A stretch of 64,000 nt of DNA from Amorphochlora amoebiformis (lineage: Eukaryota > Cercozoa > Chlorarachniophyceae). Of this stretch, positions 1-15,887 are shown piece by piece. The notes under the pieces are model-generated. The model was not told the DNA's origin, searched no databases, and saw only the letters and a list, made by a program, of their open reading frames with translations. Position numbers and translations under genes: made by a program. Positions within the stretch are counted from its first letter, which is position 1. Every line of letters starts with the position of its first letter. Location: positions 744,001 to 808,000 of the forward strand of contig BAAHQB010000004.1 in NCBI GenBank assembly GCA_054601695.1, written 5' to 3'.

Positions 1-219
1 AATACTTGAACTTTCATTCATTGCATCATGCTCCTGAACCACACCACATCACATGCCAGCTGTATATTTGTTCTCCACCTGTCTGAATATATTACATAGC
101 CCTGTGCCCACGAGTAGAGGGTGGATGTGAAATTAATTTCTGCAATATTTCTCTTATTTGATCTCTTGTTTCTTCCGCAACATGGTGGCTCCTCATCCAA
201 CTCCCATCCACCCTTTCAG
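1..219. other. Left edge upstream of first recognised PEP synthase exon
   Basis: No coding exon could be identified here. The stretch ends in a pyrimidine-rich tract and CAG immediately before the first recognised exon of the PEP synthase gene, so its right end is probably an intron 3' end. The missing N-terminal 20–30 residues of the enzyme must lie in an exon here that I cannot recognise, or beyond the window edge. Confidence 0.4.
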
Positions 220-1434
220 GTTGGGGGTAAGAGCGCCTCTCTTGGAGAAATGATCAGCGGTGAGTCGATTTACAACTTCTGGTGTATGCAATATAAGCGC
301 TAGTCTATCAGGTCTTGCATCCGCCGACGTCCCTGTTCCGGGCGGGTTCTCCACCACAGCCTACGCCTACCGGAAATTCCTATCCCAGGGGGGGTACGTC
401 CCAGTCAATGACAAACGTGAGCCTTGGCACCCTTAACGATCTCGATGAAACTGTAGGCTGGACAAGGAGATCAACGAGCTTCTCGATAACCCTGAGATCT
501 ACGAGGACGTAACCAAGCTGATGGAGACAGGTAAATACATTCGTGAGAAGATTCTCGGCACGCCTTTCCAGCCAGAGCTCGAGGAAGCTCTACTTGCTGA
601 GTGGGAGAAGGTATGCATGTAAACAGAGGCTTCCGCTCGTCGTTCTATTCAGATGGTCGCTTCGTTAGGTTTCTGGCGGGGATGAGAATATGGCATTTGC
701 CGTGCGGTCTTCAGCCACTGCGGAGGGTAATTAAGGCTTTGGCTTGCAGATATAAGGCGCTAAGTCTAGGAAGGATCGAGTGACATAGTGGGATGTAGGT
801 AGAATGGTGACAGCTTGTGATGATGGTGTACCTAAGGGCAACTAAATGTATCTTGCTTCTGTTCAGACCTCCCAGACGCGTCGTTCGCTGGCCAACAGGA
901 AACGTACCTCAACGTCCGTGGAAAAGGGGAGCTGTTCCAAAAGGTACAAAGCTACATCCCAGGAATATCAGGTCAGGTCTCAGTTGAATCTCGATGCAGG
1001 TTCATGAGGTCTTTGCTTCGCTTTTTACCGATCGTGCTATTTCATACCGTCACGACCGTAACTTCGACCACAATAAGGTAAGGATCGATTTCCCCTTTAA
1101 GAGTTGCCTTTCGTTGTTCTCTCGTAACTCGTGCGTCATCTACAGGTTGCTCTCGCTGCCACAATCCAGATCATGGTATACCTGTTTTTACAAATTATGA
1201 ATATACCATTACATATCTATACACAAATGTATGTATTATCTTCTTGTATACCTATACATCATAAAAATTACATATGTAAATATATACCTATATGTATACA
1301 CTGCTCATACATCTGCAAATATTTATACTATATTTGCGTATGTATATATCTCAATACATAGAATACATATTTCAAAATTTCACATACATTACATATATAT
1401 GTATATATTTATCCTACACACATATATACATTTT

Positions 1435-1466
<32 letters not shown>

Positions 1467-1479
1467 CTATAATATATAT

Positions 1480-1510
<31 letters not shown>

Positions 1511-1801
1511 GTATGTATATACACATATATATATATACGTTTACATATATACATATGTAGAGTATGTGTATACTATATATATGTACACATACATATATAT
1601 TTGTATATATATATATGTGTGTGTGTTGTGTGTGTGTGTGTATATCACTACCCACGAATAATCACAGGTTCGCAGTGAGACCGGTTCGAGTGGGGTGATG
1701 TTCAGCCTAGATACCGAAACCGGCTTCCGCGATGTCGTATTCGTAACGTCAGCATGGGGTCTTGGTGAAACTGTCGTTGGCGGCACGGTGTCAAATACAT
1801 A

Positions 1802-1854
<53 letters not shown>

Positions 1855-1871
1855 GTATGTAAATTCATAAC

Positions 1872-1924
<53 letters not shown>

Positions 1925-1990
1925 TATATGAAAACAACACATATACATATACATATATATGTGTTATATATAATATACATGTATACATAT

Positions 1991-2027
<37 letters not shown>

Positions 2028-2041
2028 ATATTTGTGTATAC

Positions 2042-2077
<36 letters not shown>

Positions 2078-2089
2078 TTACATATATAT

Positions 2090-2136
<47 letters not shown>

Positions 2137-2221
2137 CATTAAGTATACATGTATATATATGTATATATATTTATATATATGTATATATATTGTATATATA
2201 TATATATATGCATACATATAC

Positions 2222-2295
<74 letters not shown>

Positions 2296-2528
2296 ATATA
2301 TACATACACATATATATATATATAATATATATATATATATATACATATATATACATATGTATGCACATACATACACATATGTAATATGTGCACATATATG
2401 CATGCATACATACACGTATATTACATACATACATACATACACATACATATATACATGTATATAATTTGCACATATATTTATGTACATGTGTAAATATATA
2501 TATTTAAATATATATGTACACATATATA

Positions 2529-2571
<43 letters not shown>

Positions 2572-2681
2572 ACGCATGAGCAATGTTATTTACATACTTT
2601 TCAGGAACCGTAAATGTAATATATATATATATATATAATATATATGTATATATATATATATATATACATTTATCTGCACAA

Positions 2682-2723
<42 letters not shown>

Positions 2724-2762
2724 AAACATACATAATATATATATATATATATATATATACAG

Positions 2763-2794
<32 letters not shown>

Positions 2795-3217
2795 TAAATA
2801 TGTAGTTCACATACATAATACAAATATGCGCACATATAAATGAACATTTTTGTAAACACAAATTAAGAAATACAGATACATGGTGATAATACCTATACAA
2901 CATTGCTTAGTTCGACTCCGAACCCAACTTAATGCTCAGGTCAACCCCGACGAGTTCTACGTCTTCAAGCCGACACTTGAACAAGATAAAAATGCCGTGG
3001 TCGGACGCACACTGGGCTCCAAGAAGGTCAAGATGGTGTACGCCAAGGAGGTAACTTCATACACAGATGGTAGCTTTATGACAGTCGAAATCCCCATTGA
3101 ATCCTCTGGTTGTCAGGGTGGCAGTGAAATCGTCGAGACTGATGAGGCTGAGCGCGGTCGCTGGTACAAATATAGATATATACAAATACATATATGTAAG
3201 TATGTGTGTGTGCATAG

Positions 3218-3263
<46 letters not shown>

Positions 3264-4359
3264 CCCATTGAGAAGCATAATGCACGAAGCCACATATGTA
3301 GACATATATTACATATGTATTATATATACATACATATATATATGTATATATATTATATATATATATATATATGTATGTATATACATGTGTGTGTGTGCGT
3401 ATGTGTATATGTATATATGATATGTGTATATGTATTGTATTTATACACACACGTATTATATGTGTATACATATATTTATATTTATATTTATATATATATA
3501 TATATATATGTTTTTATACACACACACACACATGTACATATGAATGTATATGTATATACAAATATCAATATATATATATACATATATATAAATATATGTA
3601 TATATATATATATATAATACATACTGTACTATATAATATATTTTTATATATATACATATATACACATACCTATATACATGTATGTATATATATAATATAC
3701 ATGTGTATACATTTGGATACATATATTCACATGCATATATAAAAACATATGTACATACACATACATATTCTTCGTAGTTACGCTGATATCCCAACCCCAG
3801 GTCGATCTCCGACGAAGAGGTGAGCGACCTCGCTAAGATGGCAGTCAAGATTGAACAACATTACGGTTAGGAGTTGGGATTAGGTGTAATTCGTCTCAAC
3901 CTGACCATCCACGACTCTTAACTCCCCAATTCACAGGCTTTCCGGTCGATGTCGAGTGGGCCAAAGACGGAGATACTGGCAAGCTCTACATCGTCCAGGC
4001 CCGACCCGAGACGGTAATTGAACACTGGTCTTAATTGCGAGTCCAGAGCGATTTCGCAGGGATAGTGTTGTATGGTGAGAAGGCCGCCTTAGGTTGTTAT
4101 AACGAGCTATGATTTGCTTGGTAGGTGGCCTCGCGCAAGAAAGCAGGTGTCAAGGAGGAGTTCAAGCTTTTGGAGAGGGGCACTGAGCTGTCTCAGGGAC
4201 GCGCAGTTGGAAATAAGATCGGATCGGGAAAGGTCGGAGAGTTGGGGCTAGATAGCGTCTAGGGTTGGTTTAATTAATGATTTGTTATGGGAATTGTGTT
4301 GTTCAAGATAGTAATACATGGAGATGAAATAAATACGTCAAATATATGTGTATCTATGC

Positions 4360-4400
<41 letters not shown>

Positions 4401-4538
4401 TATATAAGATATACACATACATATATATATATATTTATTATATATATATATATATATATAAATTTATAAATATATATATAATATATATGTGTATGTATAT
4501 ATTATATCTATTTCATATGTCTTTATCCATAGGTAGTC

Positions 4539-4576
<38 letters not shown>

Positions 4577-5277
4577 ATATATATATATATATATAATATA
4601 TATATATATATTAACATGTATATATAAAAATCTATATGCATATATATATAAATATATACATAATATCTGCTATATATGTGTGATATATGTAAATGTATAT
4701 TTGTACATTCAATATATATTGTATACGTGAATATGGAAGATTTGAAGTAAGACATACTCAAATACAAGAACGGAACGGTAAGAAGAGGCAAAAGCGAAGA
4801 GAAGAGAGTAGAGAGAAGAGTAGAGACACTTATATATTCGGCTGACATCCAAATCCATGTAGGTTCGAATTTTGTCGGATATTAATGAGATGGCGAACTT
4901 CCAGGAGGGAGAGGTATGAACCACTTACAAAACCTAAGAATCACTATCCCTCTGGCCCTCTCCGCCTCTCAAAATAAAGGCATAGATACTTGTATATGAT
5001 TTGTATATGTATGTATGTTAATTTATATATGCATGCAATGTATAGTAATACGGTTATGCAACACATATATTCTAAACATACAAGAATATCAAATCATAAG
5101 TATAACGTTTTATATGTATATATACACATATAAATGTAATGTATGTATGCATGTATGTGTGTACGCATACTACTCCCGATAGTTTAGGGTGAATTTACCG
5201 AAAATAACAATTTTGTTGATTCAACTACTGTAAACCCAATTGCATATGTAAAGGGCACTCAGATATGCATATTTTAT

Positions 5278-5312
<35 letters not shown>

Positions 5313-5353
5313 ATATGTATATATAATATATATATATATAAATAAATACGTAT

Positions 5354-5389
<36 letters not shown>

Positions 5390-5653
5390 GTATGTATATA
5401 TTTTATGAACGTATATCTCTATATTTATATAAATTAATACGTGTGTATTTAAATAGGTAAATATTTATACCCTATGTACAAAAACTAGGTTCTTGTCGCC
5501 GATATGACCGACCCAGACTGGGAACCCATTATGAAGAAGGTCAACATCAACATATATTTATAATATATATATACATATACATATATATATATCTCATATA
5601 TATATATGTGTATATGTTTTTACACATAACATATACAGATATCCATACGCAAA

Positions 5654-5687
<34 letters not shown>

Positions 5688-5692
5688 ATTAT

Positions 5693-5725
<33 letters not shown>

Positions 5726-5958
5726 GTAGCAAATATACCTGTTTTCAAGTATTGTAAATCAATGATCTTATTGTATACATGTGTTTTGTGGATGTTCGTA
5801 TGGAATATTTATCGCTATTAGTATACTATATATATATATATATTATATATATATATATATATTATATATATATATGTACATATGTATGTATACGTACATA
5901 TGTGAATAAAGTATGTTTTTTATGAACACGTTATATTCGCATTCATTTTTTCCCATAC

Positions 5959-5995
<37 letters not shown>

Positions 5996-6478
5996 GTATG
6001 TATGCGGATAAATGTTGCTGACCTTTTAGGCCGGAGCCATCGTGACCAACCGTGGGGGCCGCACGTGTCATGCTGCTATTATCGCTCGTGAGCTTGGGTA
6101 AGTAGACTAGATCTTATCACAACTGGAAAATTACATTCGTACAAAATATGTGACATACATTTCACTAAAATACCATAATTAAGTTGTGTGTTACAAACTA
6201 CAGGATTCCTGCAGTCGTTGGAACCGCCGACGCAACCGAGAAATTGAAAAACGACGATGAGGTATCTACGTGCATAATTCATATAGATATAATATATATA
6301 TATATATATATATATTAACATGTACGCACATATATGTGTGTATACATGTGTATAAAGTAGGAATGTATACACAGACACACACACGTATATTTATATATAG
6401 ATATGTTCTATACCTGTTGTGTCTGAATATTATACACATATATATATATATATATATAATATATGTATAACATGTATT

Positions 6479-6520
<42 letters not shown>

Positions 6521-6726
6521 TATTATATATCAGGTTACAGTGGTTTGTGCTGAAGGGGACACGGGTGTGGTATACGCTGGAGATCTCAAGTACGAGAGAA
6601 AGGTAGTCAGATAATTTCCCTCTTATACATGTCTTTATACACGTATATACTTATACATGAGTAATGCTTTTCTCAAATGTATTGTATATATGTATATGTA
6701 TACATATGTGTATATGTGTGTTTTTG

Positions 6727-6772
<46 letters not shown>

Positions 6773-6836
6773 GATGTGTGTGTGTGTGTACATATGCCTG
6801 TGTAGCTTTTCTCATATGATTTCAATTTTTCAATAC

Positions 6837-6872
<36 letters not shown>

Positions 6873-7501
6873 GTATTATTAGAATATCTAGCAGCATATA
6901 TTTAGTGTTTAGTACACATAGATAACCCATGACCATAATCCAACACCCCTAACCATAACCCATGACCCTATACACATGTGTATAGAAATTCCTCCCTATC
7001 AATATATATATATATATGTATATAAATATATGTATGTATATATAAGCAATATTCATTAATAGGTGGAGGATATGGAAAACCTTCCCGATATCCCGGTTAA
7101 GATCATGCTCAACCTTGCCAACCCTTCCCGTGCTTTCGGTACTAAGGGGAATTAGAATTAATAGAAAGAAAAGGAAAAGAGGGACACAAATAAACGCAAA
7201 AATACGGGGATAAACGATACAAGAGAAGGATTTTTTTCCCTACACACAAATATGCAAAAAATACATATATACATGTATATATATATATATCTTATATACA
7301 TATATGTATATATATATACATATATAGATGAATAATGAATATATGTATACTTGTATACAAAAAGATAAATTATGTCTTCGTAGAGTATGGCCAATACCCT
7401 AACTCGGGTATTGGGCTGGCACGTCTTGAGTTTGTGATTAACAACGTTATTGGGATCCATCCAAGGGCTCTTCTCAACTTTGATAAGGTCAGTGCATACG
7501 G

Positions 7502-7538
<37 letters not shown>

Positions 7539-7683
7539 GTGCATATTTATTCATTATATATATATATTTATATATATATATATATATATATATTAAATGT
7601 ATATATGGATAAGTATACATGTAACATATATATATATATATCATATATATATATATATATTCTTAACTTTGATAGGTAAGTGT

Positions 7684-7730
<47 letters not shown>

Positions 7731-7897
7731 GTATGTATATATATCCTATATGTATGTATTTTTATACATACGGTTAACATACACACACATATATACATAT
7801 ATATATATATATATATATGTGTGTGTATATATGTAATATATATATGTACATATATATATATATATGTTATATTATATTGTATATATGTATATATATG

Positions 7898-7933
<36 letters not shown>

Positions 7934-8051
7934 ATTTACCTACGTAACAATAAGTTGCCTATGAATATGAAGCAAGTAGATATGCTACAGATATATATAC
8001 ACATATATATACATATATACACACATATATATATATGTATATATATATATG

Positions 8052-8117
<66 letters not shown>

Positions 8118-8251
8118 TGTGTACATATAGCAAAAATAAGTAAATGTATAAATTTATGTATATATATATATACAGTAAATGTATAAATTTATGTATATAT
8201 ATATATATATCTATATATATATATATATATATATTTAAATATGCATGTATG

Positions 8252-8299
<48 letters not shown>

Positions 8300-8391
8300 G
8301 TATATGTACATAATTTGTGTAGACATATAGCATATATATATATATATATATGTACATATATACATATAATATATATATATATATCCGTATG

Positions 8392-8440
<49 letters not shown>

Positions 8441-8510
8441 TCAGCTTCCCGAGGATATAAGAAACCGGATCCTTGAGCGCACTGCGTAAGAACGCATGTT
8501 ATATATACAT

Positions 8511-8547
<37 letters not shown>

Positions 8548-8626
8548 GTGTATATATGTGTATATATATGTGTGTATGCATTGTATATGTGTATGTGTGT
8601 GTATATCTGGAGTATATATATATTTA

Positions 8627-8670
<44 letters not shown>

Positions 8671-9171
8671 CACACATGTATATTTATTTATGCAAATATA
8701 CATAAACGCATATATATATATATATATATATGTACATATATACATATATACATATATGTATAGGTATTTTATGTATATATATATATAATATATATATAAT
8801 ATATATATATATATACATATAATATACACACGTTACATATATTTATATTATGTATTGAGCATAATACTTCCGTACATAAAGTTATGTTTAATATTAAAAT
8901 TTTATCAGGGGATATCCCGATCCGGTAACCTTCTACGTCGACAAAATTGCTGAGGGTGTGGCTACGCTCGCGGTGAGATTTCTTGCCTGACTCTAGTTTC
9001 CTTTTGTCCTAGACGGAATTCAACTACTAAAATATTCGAAATTCTTGGGATGAAATTGATAGTTTTCTGCGCTTTCATGTTGCGTTTTTTAGTTTAGTTT
9101 TTACCCATGTATATAATATATATGTAGATGTGTGTGAATATACATTTATATGTAGATCTGTATACATATAC

Positions 9172-9205
<34 letters not shown>

Positions 9206-9323
9206 GTATGTACATGTATTTATATGTACATTTGTATACATGTATCTATATATGTATATACATACATATATATATATATATGTATATATGTACATATATA
9301 ATAAATCTATACGTACATAAACA

Positions 9324-9367
<44 letters not shown>

Positions 9368-10100
9368 GCCTATGTACACAGGCGAGTGTATACCCCAAGA
9401 GGATCATCGTTCGCCTATCGGACTTCAAGTCCAACGAGTACAAGTCCTTGCTTGGTGTACAATAAAATTCATGTCCCTTTTATGAATATTTATATCCATA
9501 TATACTATATATATAAATAAATAATATATATATATATAAGTATTTTTAAAATATAGTTGTATACAGAAATATAAAAACATATATGGTAGGATTCATGTAT
9601 TATACTGCATTATATACCCAGTAATATATATATATATATTATATGTGTATTTAATATATTAAATATTAACATAATTGTAATTTAGGTGGTCCGTTGTTTG
9701 AGCCTGATGAAGAGAACCCTATGATTGGTTTCCGGGGTGCTGGAAGGTGGATATATGAATATATGTATATTCATATGTACGCATACTATACACGTTTTAC
9801 GATAGTTAGTTGCCCTTATATTCTTCATAAATTTTCATCTATATACATATATATATATATATATATAAATATATATATATATGTATATATATCCATACAT
9901 GTTTGTGCATAACATGCATTCACACATACAAATAAATATATACATATTTATATGATGTTATGTATGTTTGTGTATAATTATATGCTTTATAAAGATACAC
10001 TGACGATTCGTTCAAAGAGTGTTTTGAGCTGGAGCTTATGGCTATGAAGAAGGTATGAATAATATATCCAAACCCTCTCAGTCGCTATATTGACATATAC

Positions 10101-10135
<35 letters not shown>

Positions 10136-10145
10136 AATTAATACT

Positions 10146-10176
<31 letters not shown>

Positions 10177-10536
10177 GTATGTGTATGCATGTATATGTAT
10201 GTGTTTATATTTAATGTATTCTCCTTTTATACATCTCCCACTCGTTTTCATCTCTCACTTCCCTCCCCTCATTTATATACGTGTGCATAGACGTGTATAC
10301 CATATAAACTATATGTAAAAATGAATATCATATGTATGTTAATATGTATATATATATGTGTCTGTATGTATTATATAACCTACATATTCTAAATTTATAT
10401 ATGTATACACACAATATATATATATATATATATATGTATGTATATATATATGTATATATATCAAATATGTATGTATACATAGACAGCATAAATACATGTT
10501 TTGCACGCGTAAATATGTACTTGTATATATTCATAC

Positions 10537-10578
<42 letters not shown>

Positions 10579-11736
10579 AATATATATGTATGTGTAACAT
10601 ATTGCAAACATGCATGTATAATAATGTATATGTACACATACATACACATATATATGTATGTATATACATGTACATATGTAAACCCAAGGTTCGTGATGAG
10701 ATGGGTCTGAGCAACGTTGAGCTAATGATACCCTTCGTACGCACCCTAGAGATGGCTAAGGAGGTTCGTACCTATAAACACACCCACCAACCAAATCATT
10801 CCTCGCTTCTCCCGCTCTTTATGCTTCTCTCACTCCCCTCACTTCCGTTACTCTTTTTCCCTTTACCCCCGCGCTCTCTGTCTACTCTTTGGTCTTCTCT
10901 CTCTTTTCCCCGATATTTTCGCTCTCACTCTCCCTAAGCTCTGTGGGATCGATAACTCCGGTGTTTGTGATTGTAAGGGCTTGGAGTTTGTACTTATGTT
11001 TAAATAAGATTATACAGGAACAAAGGGGACAGATGTGAAGATTACATAGATTTTACAGACGAGACGTAATCATGAATTTTACGTGTAGATTACAAAATAA
11101 TACATCTTGATTTTAGGTAAACGAGGTTTTGGAACAGAACGGTCTTAAGCGAGGAGATAATGGGCTGAAGGTTGAATTATTATACATACATATATATATA
11201 TATTATGTAAATATATGTAAATGTATTATATGTACATATATTTGTGTATAGATACATATATAATATATATATATATATATGTATTATATATATATATATA
11301 TATATATCTGATATATCTATGATAAACATTTCTTTATATGTTATGTTTAAAGTATGTACCTTACTGTAGGTACATGTATGTACAGTATATACATATAAAC
11401 CATATAAACCTAGGTTCAAATGATGGCTGAGCTTCCGTCGAACGTGTTCCTTGCGGATGAGTTCCTTGACTACTTCGATGGTAATAGTATTAATATATGA
11501 ACTTACGTATATTTCATTATGAAAATATTATATGTATGTGTGTGTATATATTTTAAAAAAGATTATCTATCAATTTGTATTATAAATATTTATGTACATA
11601 TATGAAATGTAAATATATACAATATAATATCAATATATATGTTATGTATACAAGTAAAATTCATATATATATATATATAATATTATGTATATAATATTTA
11701 TAAAATATTTATATATATATATGAATATATATCTAA

Positions 11737-11807
<71 letters not shown>

Positions 11808-12348
11808 CTTGCGCACACATATGTGTTTGTACTTTATTTGTACATGTTACTTTTCATTTGTGCGTATATATATATATATATGTATGTATATATATATATA
11901 TATATATATGATAAAACTATATACATGTTAAAATATTTACTCATGAAGCGTAACCTCATTTTCACAGAATATTGACATAAATTCTCCTCTACATATATAT
12001 ATGTGTATGTATATGTATGTACACACACACATACGTACGTATATATATAAATATATATATATATATATTCATGTAAAAACACATACACACATACATAGTC
12101 TACAGACTAAACATCGACATATATATATATATATGTACAATACTATATACATACATATATGTATCCATACAATATTATATACATATAAATATATATTTAA
12201 ATAATATTATATATATGTATATATTTGCATGGTTCGTGTGTGCAATATATACTTCCGTACATAGATTATTTACTATGTCGATACAAACAGGATTCTCGAT
12301 CGGCTCGAATGACCTCACTCAGCTTACCCTCGGTAAACATTTATATAC

Positions 12349-12382
<34 letters not shown>

Positions 12383-12426
12383 TTATATATATATATATAT
12401 ATAATGTATATATATATAATGTATTT

Positions 12427-12494
<68 letters not shown>

Positions 12495-13127
12495 AATGTA
12501 TATATATATATATATACTACATTTGTTTATATATATATTAATATATCTATATATATGTATATATGTGTGTGTACCTATAGAACATATGTTTATGTGTGAA
12601 TATAGATTTATATATATATATATATATATATTTACATATAATATATATACTACATTATCTCTATGTAAACATATATATTATATTTGTACATACTTTTACA
12701 CATACATGCACGTATATACAAGCGTAATTTTGCAATATACACGCTCACATCTGAACCCTAAACCTCGATCCCGACTCAAAAAAGGAATATTGAATCCTCG
12801 CAAATAATCAGGCCTAGACCGCGATTCTGGTCTTGTAGCAAAACATTTCGACGAGCGAAATCCAGCCGTGAAAAAGGCCCTCGCACACATCATCAAGGCT
12901 GCTAAGGAGCGCGGGAAGTACGTTGGTATCTGCGGCCAAGGGCCTTCGGATTTTCCCGATTTTGCTCAGTGGCTCATGGACCAGGTATTGTTCTATTCAC
13001 AATAGTTAGTAGACTGATCCGTAGTTTCTGTGACTGTGCATTACTATGTTTACAGGGTATAGACTCCCTTAGTTTAAACCCTGACTCGGTTATCCCGACT
13101 TGGCTGCATCTGGCCGATGAGGAATAA
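220..13127 (+). CDS. ppsA: Phosphoenolpyruvate synthase (5' partial, 31 exons)
   Basis: Converts pyruvate, ATP and water to PEP, AMP and phosphate (gluconeogenic direction). Exons: 220-259, 312-393, 457-610, 687-726, 867-943, 1000-1077, 1146-1175, 1668-1787, 2940-3050, 3117-3163, 3801-3865, 3937-4013, 4125-4232, 4863-4913, 5489-5539, 6030-6097, 6204-6261, 6534-6602, 7063-7138, 7384-7487, 8445-8485, 8909-8972, 9382-9454, 9686-9746, 9995-10052, 10689-10763, 11117-11170, 11414-11480, 12291-12332, 12812-12984, 13056-13127 (TAA). They sum to 762 codons in one frame; bacterial enzymes are near 790 aa, so only the extreme N-terminus is missing. Visible motifs: [11 protein letters not shown] and VRSSATAED (ATP-binding domain), [15 protein letters not shown] with the phosphorylated His (exon 6030-6097), GFRGAGRY, and GICGQGPSD with the catalytic Cys (exon 12812-12984). 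[13 protein letters not shown] and the overall colinearity fit PEP synthase rather than pyruvate phosphate dikinase. Short introns are about 50-140 nt; long ones are filled with (TA)n. Confidence 0.93.
1788..2939 (+). repeat. (TA)n-dominated intron of PEP synthase
   Basis: A 1152-nt intron between the GGT and VNPDEF-coding exons. It is almost wholly TA dinucleotide arrays with short TG/CA interruptions. Only its last 60 nt are of ordinary complexity and end in a canonical CAG. Open frames inside translate to Tyr/Ile/Thr strings and are not genes. Confidence 0.9.
3164..3800 (+). repeat. (TA)n/(CA)n intron of PEP synthase
   Basis: A 637-nt intron consisting of TA and TG/CA simple repeats; ends in CCCCAG before the SISDEEV-coding exon. 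Confidence 0.85.
7488..8444 (+). repeat. (TA)n intron of PEP synthase with 37-bp direct duplication
   Basis: A 957-nt intron of TA arrays. Near 8140-8200 a non-TA segment (agtaaatgtataaatttatg) occurs twice in tandem with a period of about 37 bp, showing local slippage-type duplication inside the array. Confidence 0.8.
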
Positions 13128-13430
13128 GAAGTGGTATCTAAGATATGTACGTACACTGTACATATTATATATATATATATATATATATCCGTATACATGT
13201 GTACACATGTATATATTTGTTAACATGTGTATATATCTATTGATATATATATATATATATATTTATATTTCGTAATAATAATGTATATAAAAATGCAATA
13301 CTTTCCATGGGATACGTACACATATACCCATAAGTGTCGCGTTATATTCTATCAATGCAAACGCATAATTATATTACATATGTATACATGTACATATGTT
13401 ACATGTATTTATATGAATATTACCTGTATG

Positions 13431-13461
<31 letters not shown>

Positions 13462-13464
13462 GTT

Positions 13465-13497
<33 letters not shown>

Positions 13498-14208
13498 ATA
13501 ATATAAATAGATTTACATATACCTATATACACACATATATATATATATAATATAATATATATATATATATTTATTTATATATATATATATATATATACAA
13601 TGTTAAATATATATATATATATATACATCTATACATACATGTATACATATATGTTGAATATACTACTGAAACATGTTGTGTACACTGGCTGCAATGATAC
13701 CATTACAAATAGGTCAAGTTCGCATTATTATGAATCTACGTCTTCCGTCCGCGATAAACCAAGGCACCAATTTCTACATATTTAGATCCAAAGTTCGACG
13801 CGGCAAATGCTCATGACTGTGCATAAAACTTATTTTAATCTTCGGTCTAAATAAAAACTATAACCTTATTCAAGTTTGGCCTTAAGTAATAGACTCTAAA
13901 AAGTAGGATCCGATAGTTTCTAGAGATACTGTAGATACCAGAATATATATATATACGCATATACACATTTATATTTCATTTTATATTCATGATCTTTCCA
14001 TGCTTGTACTAGTTCTAGTTGTTGTAGGGGCTGAGTTCCTTCATATTCATAATTTAGAGTCAGTACCGTCGCATAGAATTATATGACTGAATGATTAGAG
14101 TTGAAATATAACTTTGGATGGACATGATAATCTACATCATCATGCCCACCTAGAAATTCGTTTCACAACTTAACTTATCGTATCATAGCCTAGTAATGAC
14201 GGAAGTAA
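13128..14208. other. Convergent intergenic region, (TA)n then unique sequence
   Basis: Lies between the PEP synthase stop (+) and the stop of the Gln/Pro-rich gene (-). The first 550 bp are mostly TA arrays; 13690-14208 is unique sequence without an identifiable gene on either strand. It probably contains both 3' untranslated regions. Confidence 0.6.
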
Positions 14209-14515
14209 CTAGCCTAGAGCAGGCATTCCCCCAGGTGTGCCCGAATACAACATCTCCCCTTGATTTACTTGGCCCGTGGCTCCGGTTTGATACCCGCCGA
14301 CGGCTGCAGGCAACCCATATTGAATACCAGGAGGTGCCTGGGGTTGTTGTTGAGGTGCGGCCGGGTTGTATAGTGTTTGGGCCAGCTGAGGAGCCTTTCC
14401 ACGTTGCTGCTGAGAGTTGAGGGGGTTGTTTTTGATCACGAGGTAGGTTATTGTATCAGGGCATCTCAACGACTAAATCGTTCGATAATGTAATCGTGAT
14501 AACATACACGTATTA

Positions 14516-14555
<40 letters not shown>

Positions 14556-14615
14556 CTATACGTATGTTAAATTTCACAGTACGTATTAGATGTATATATA
14601 TATATATTTATACAT

Positions 14616-14649
<34 letters not shown>

Positions 14650-14802
14650 CCCTTAAACTATATGTACTATCTACATGTATACATGTATGTATAATACATA
14701 TATATATATATATATATATTATATATTATATATATATATATGCATCTAACATTTATGTAGAAATAGTGTATATGCATATTTGTGTGATGCATGATAATTT
14801 AC

Positions 14803-14844
<42 letters not shown>

Positions 14845-15755
14845 TATATATTCGACACAGACATGCTACTACACGCATATTATATGAAAGTTTATAAATA
14901 TATGAAGATGTACTCATGACACAACGTACCATAGCCTGGAACGTCTGCATGTCAACTGGCACCGGGTAAGGAACGTATTGAACGCCCATTGGAGGTACCT
15001 ATTACATATGAGAAGAAGTATGTATATCTAAACCCTAACCCTAACCCACCCTAACCCTAACCCTAACCCTAACCCTAACCCTAACCCTAACCCTAACCCT
15101 AACCTCACCTCAACCGTAACCCTAACCCTAACCGAGAGTCAATGGTCCTAGGACTAAGACATGCTGAATAATCTGATCCTAAACCTAACCGAGTCAATGG
15201 TCCTCGAGACATGCTGAATAATCTGATCCTAACCCTAACCAATCCAAACCCTAACTTAATGGTACTTCTAACCCTAACCCCTGTTATCCCTAATGGCACT
15301 ATAGCCCCACTCTGTGGAGAGTCAATGGTCCTCGGACTAAGACATGCTGAATAATCTGATCTTAACCTATCCCTAACTCTAACCCTAACCCTATCCCTAA
15401 CTCTAACCTAACCCTAAACCTAACCCTAAACCTAACCTTAACCCTAACCCTAACCCTAACCTTATTGCTGCATCCTAACCCTAATTCTAACCTAACGCTG
15501 TAGCTAACTCTAACACTAACCCTAACCTCGTTTTATTTATCTATCTATATATATATATATATTAATATATATATATATATAATATGTTCCACCTGGGCCC
15601 CACCAATAGACATGCTCGCAGGTATCAGAGAGCCTAAAACACATCAATCCTCATCTTAATATTCTACATATGTATATATATATATATATTTATATATATG
15701 TATATATTATGTATATATGTACATATTTATTTATTCATATGTATATTATAATAAT

Positions 15756-15793
<38 letters not shown>

Positions 15794-15803
15794 CATATAT
15801 ATA

Positions 15804-15887
<84 letters not shown>

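Noticed and set aside
1131-2860. Many overlapping open frames encoding Tyr/Ile/Thr/Val/His strings on both strands
   Set aside because: They are translations of TA and TG/CA dinucleotide arrays inside an intron; the same artefact occurs throughout the window.
15105-15299. Minus-strand frame of Gly/Leu/Arg repeats in the telomere-like island
   Set aside because: Translation of CCCTAA-type repeats and the 45-bp unit, inside an intron.
15029-15535. Chromosome end or CRISPR-like array
   Set aside because: Coding exons of one gene lie on both sides, so it is not a terminus. Repeats are telomere-like and degenerate, without regular spacers.
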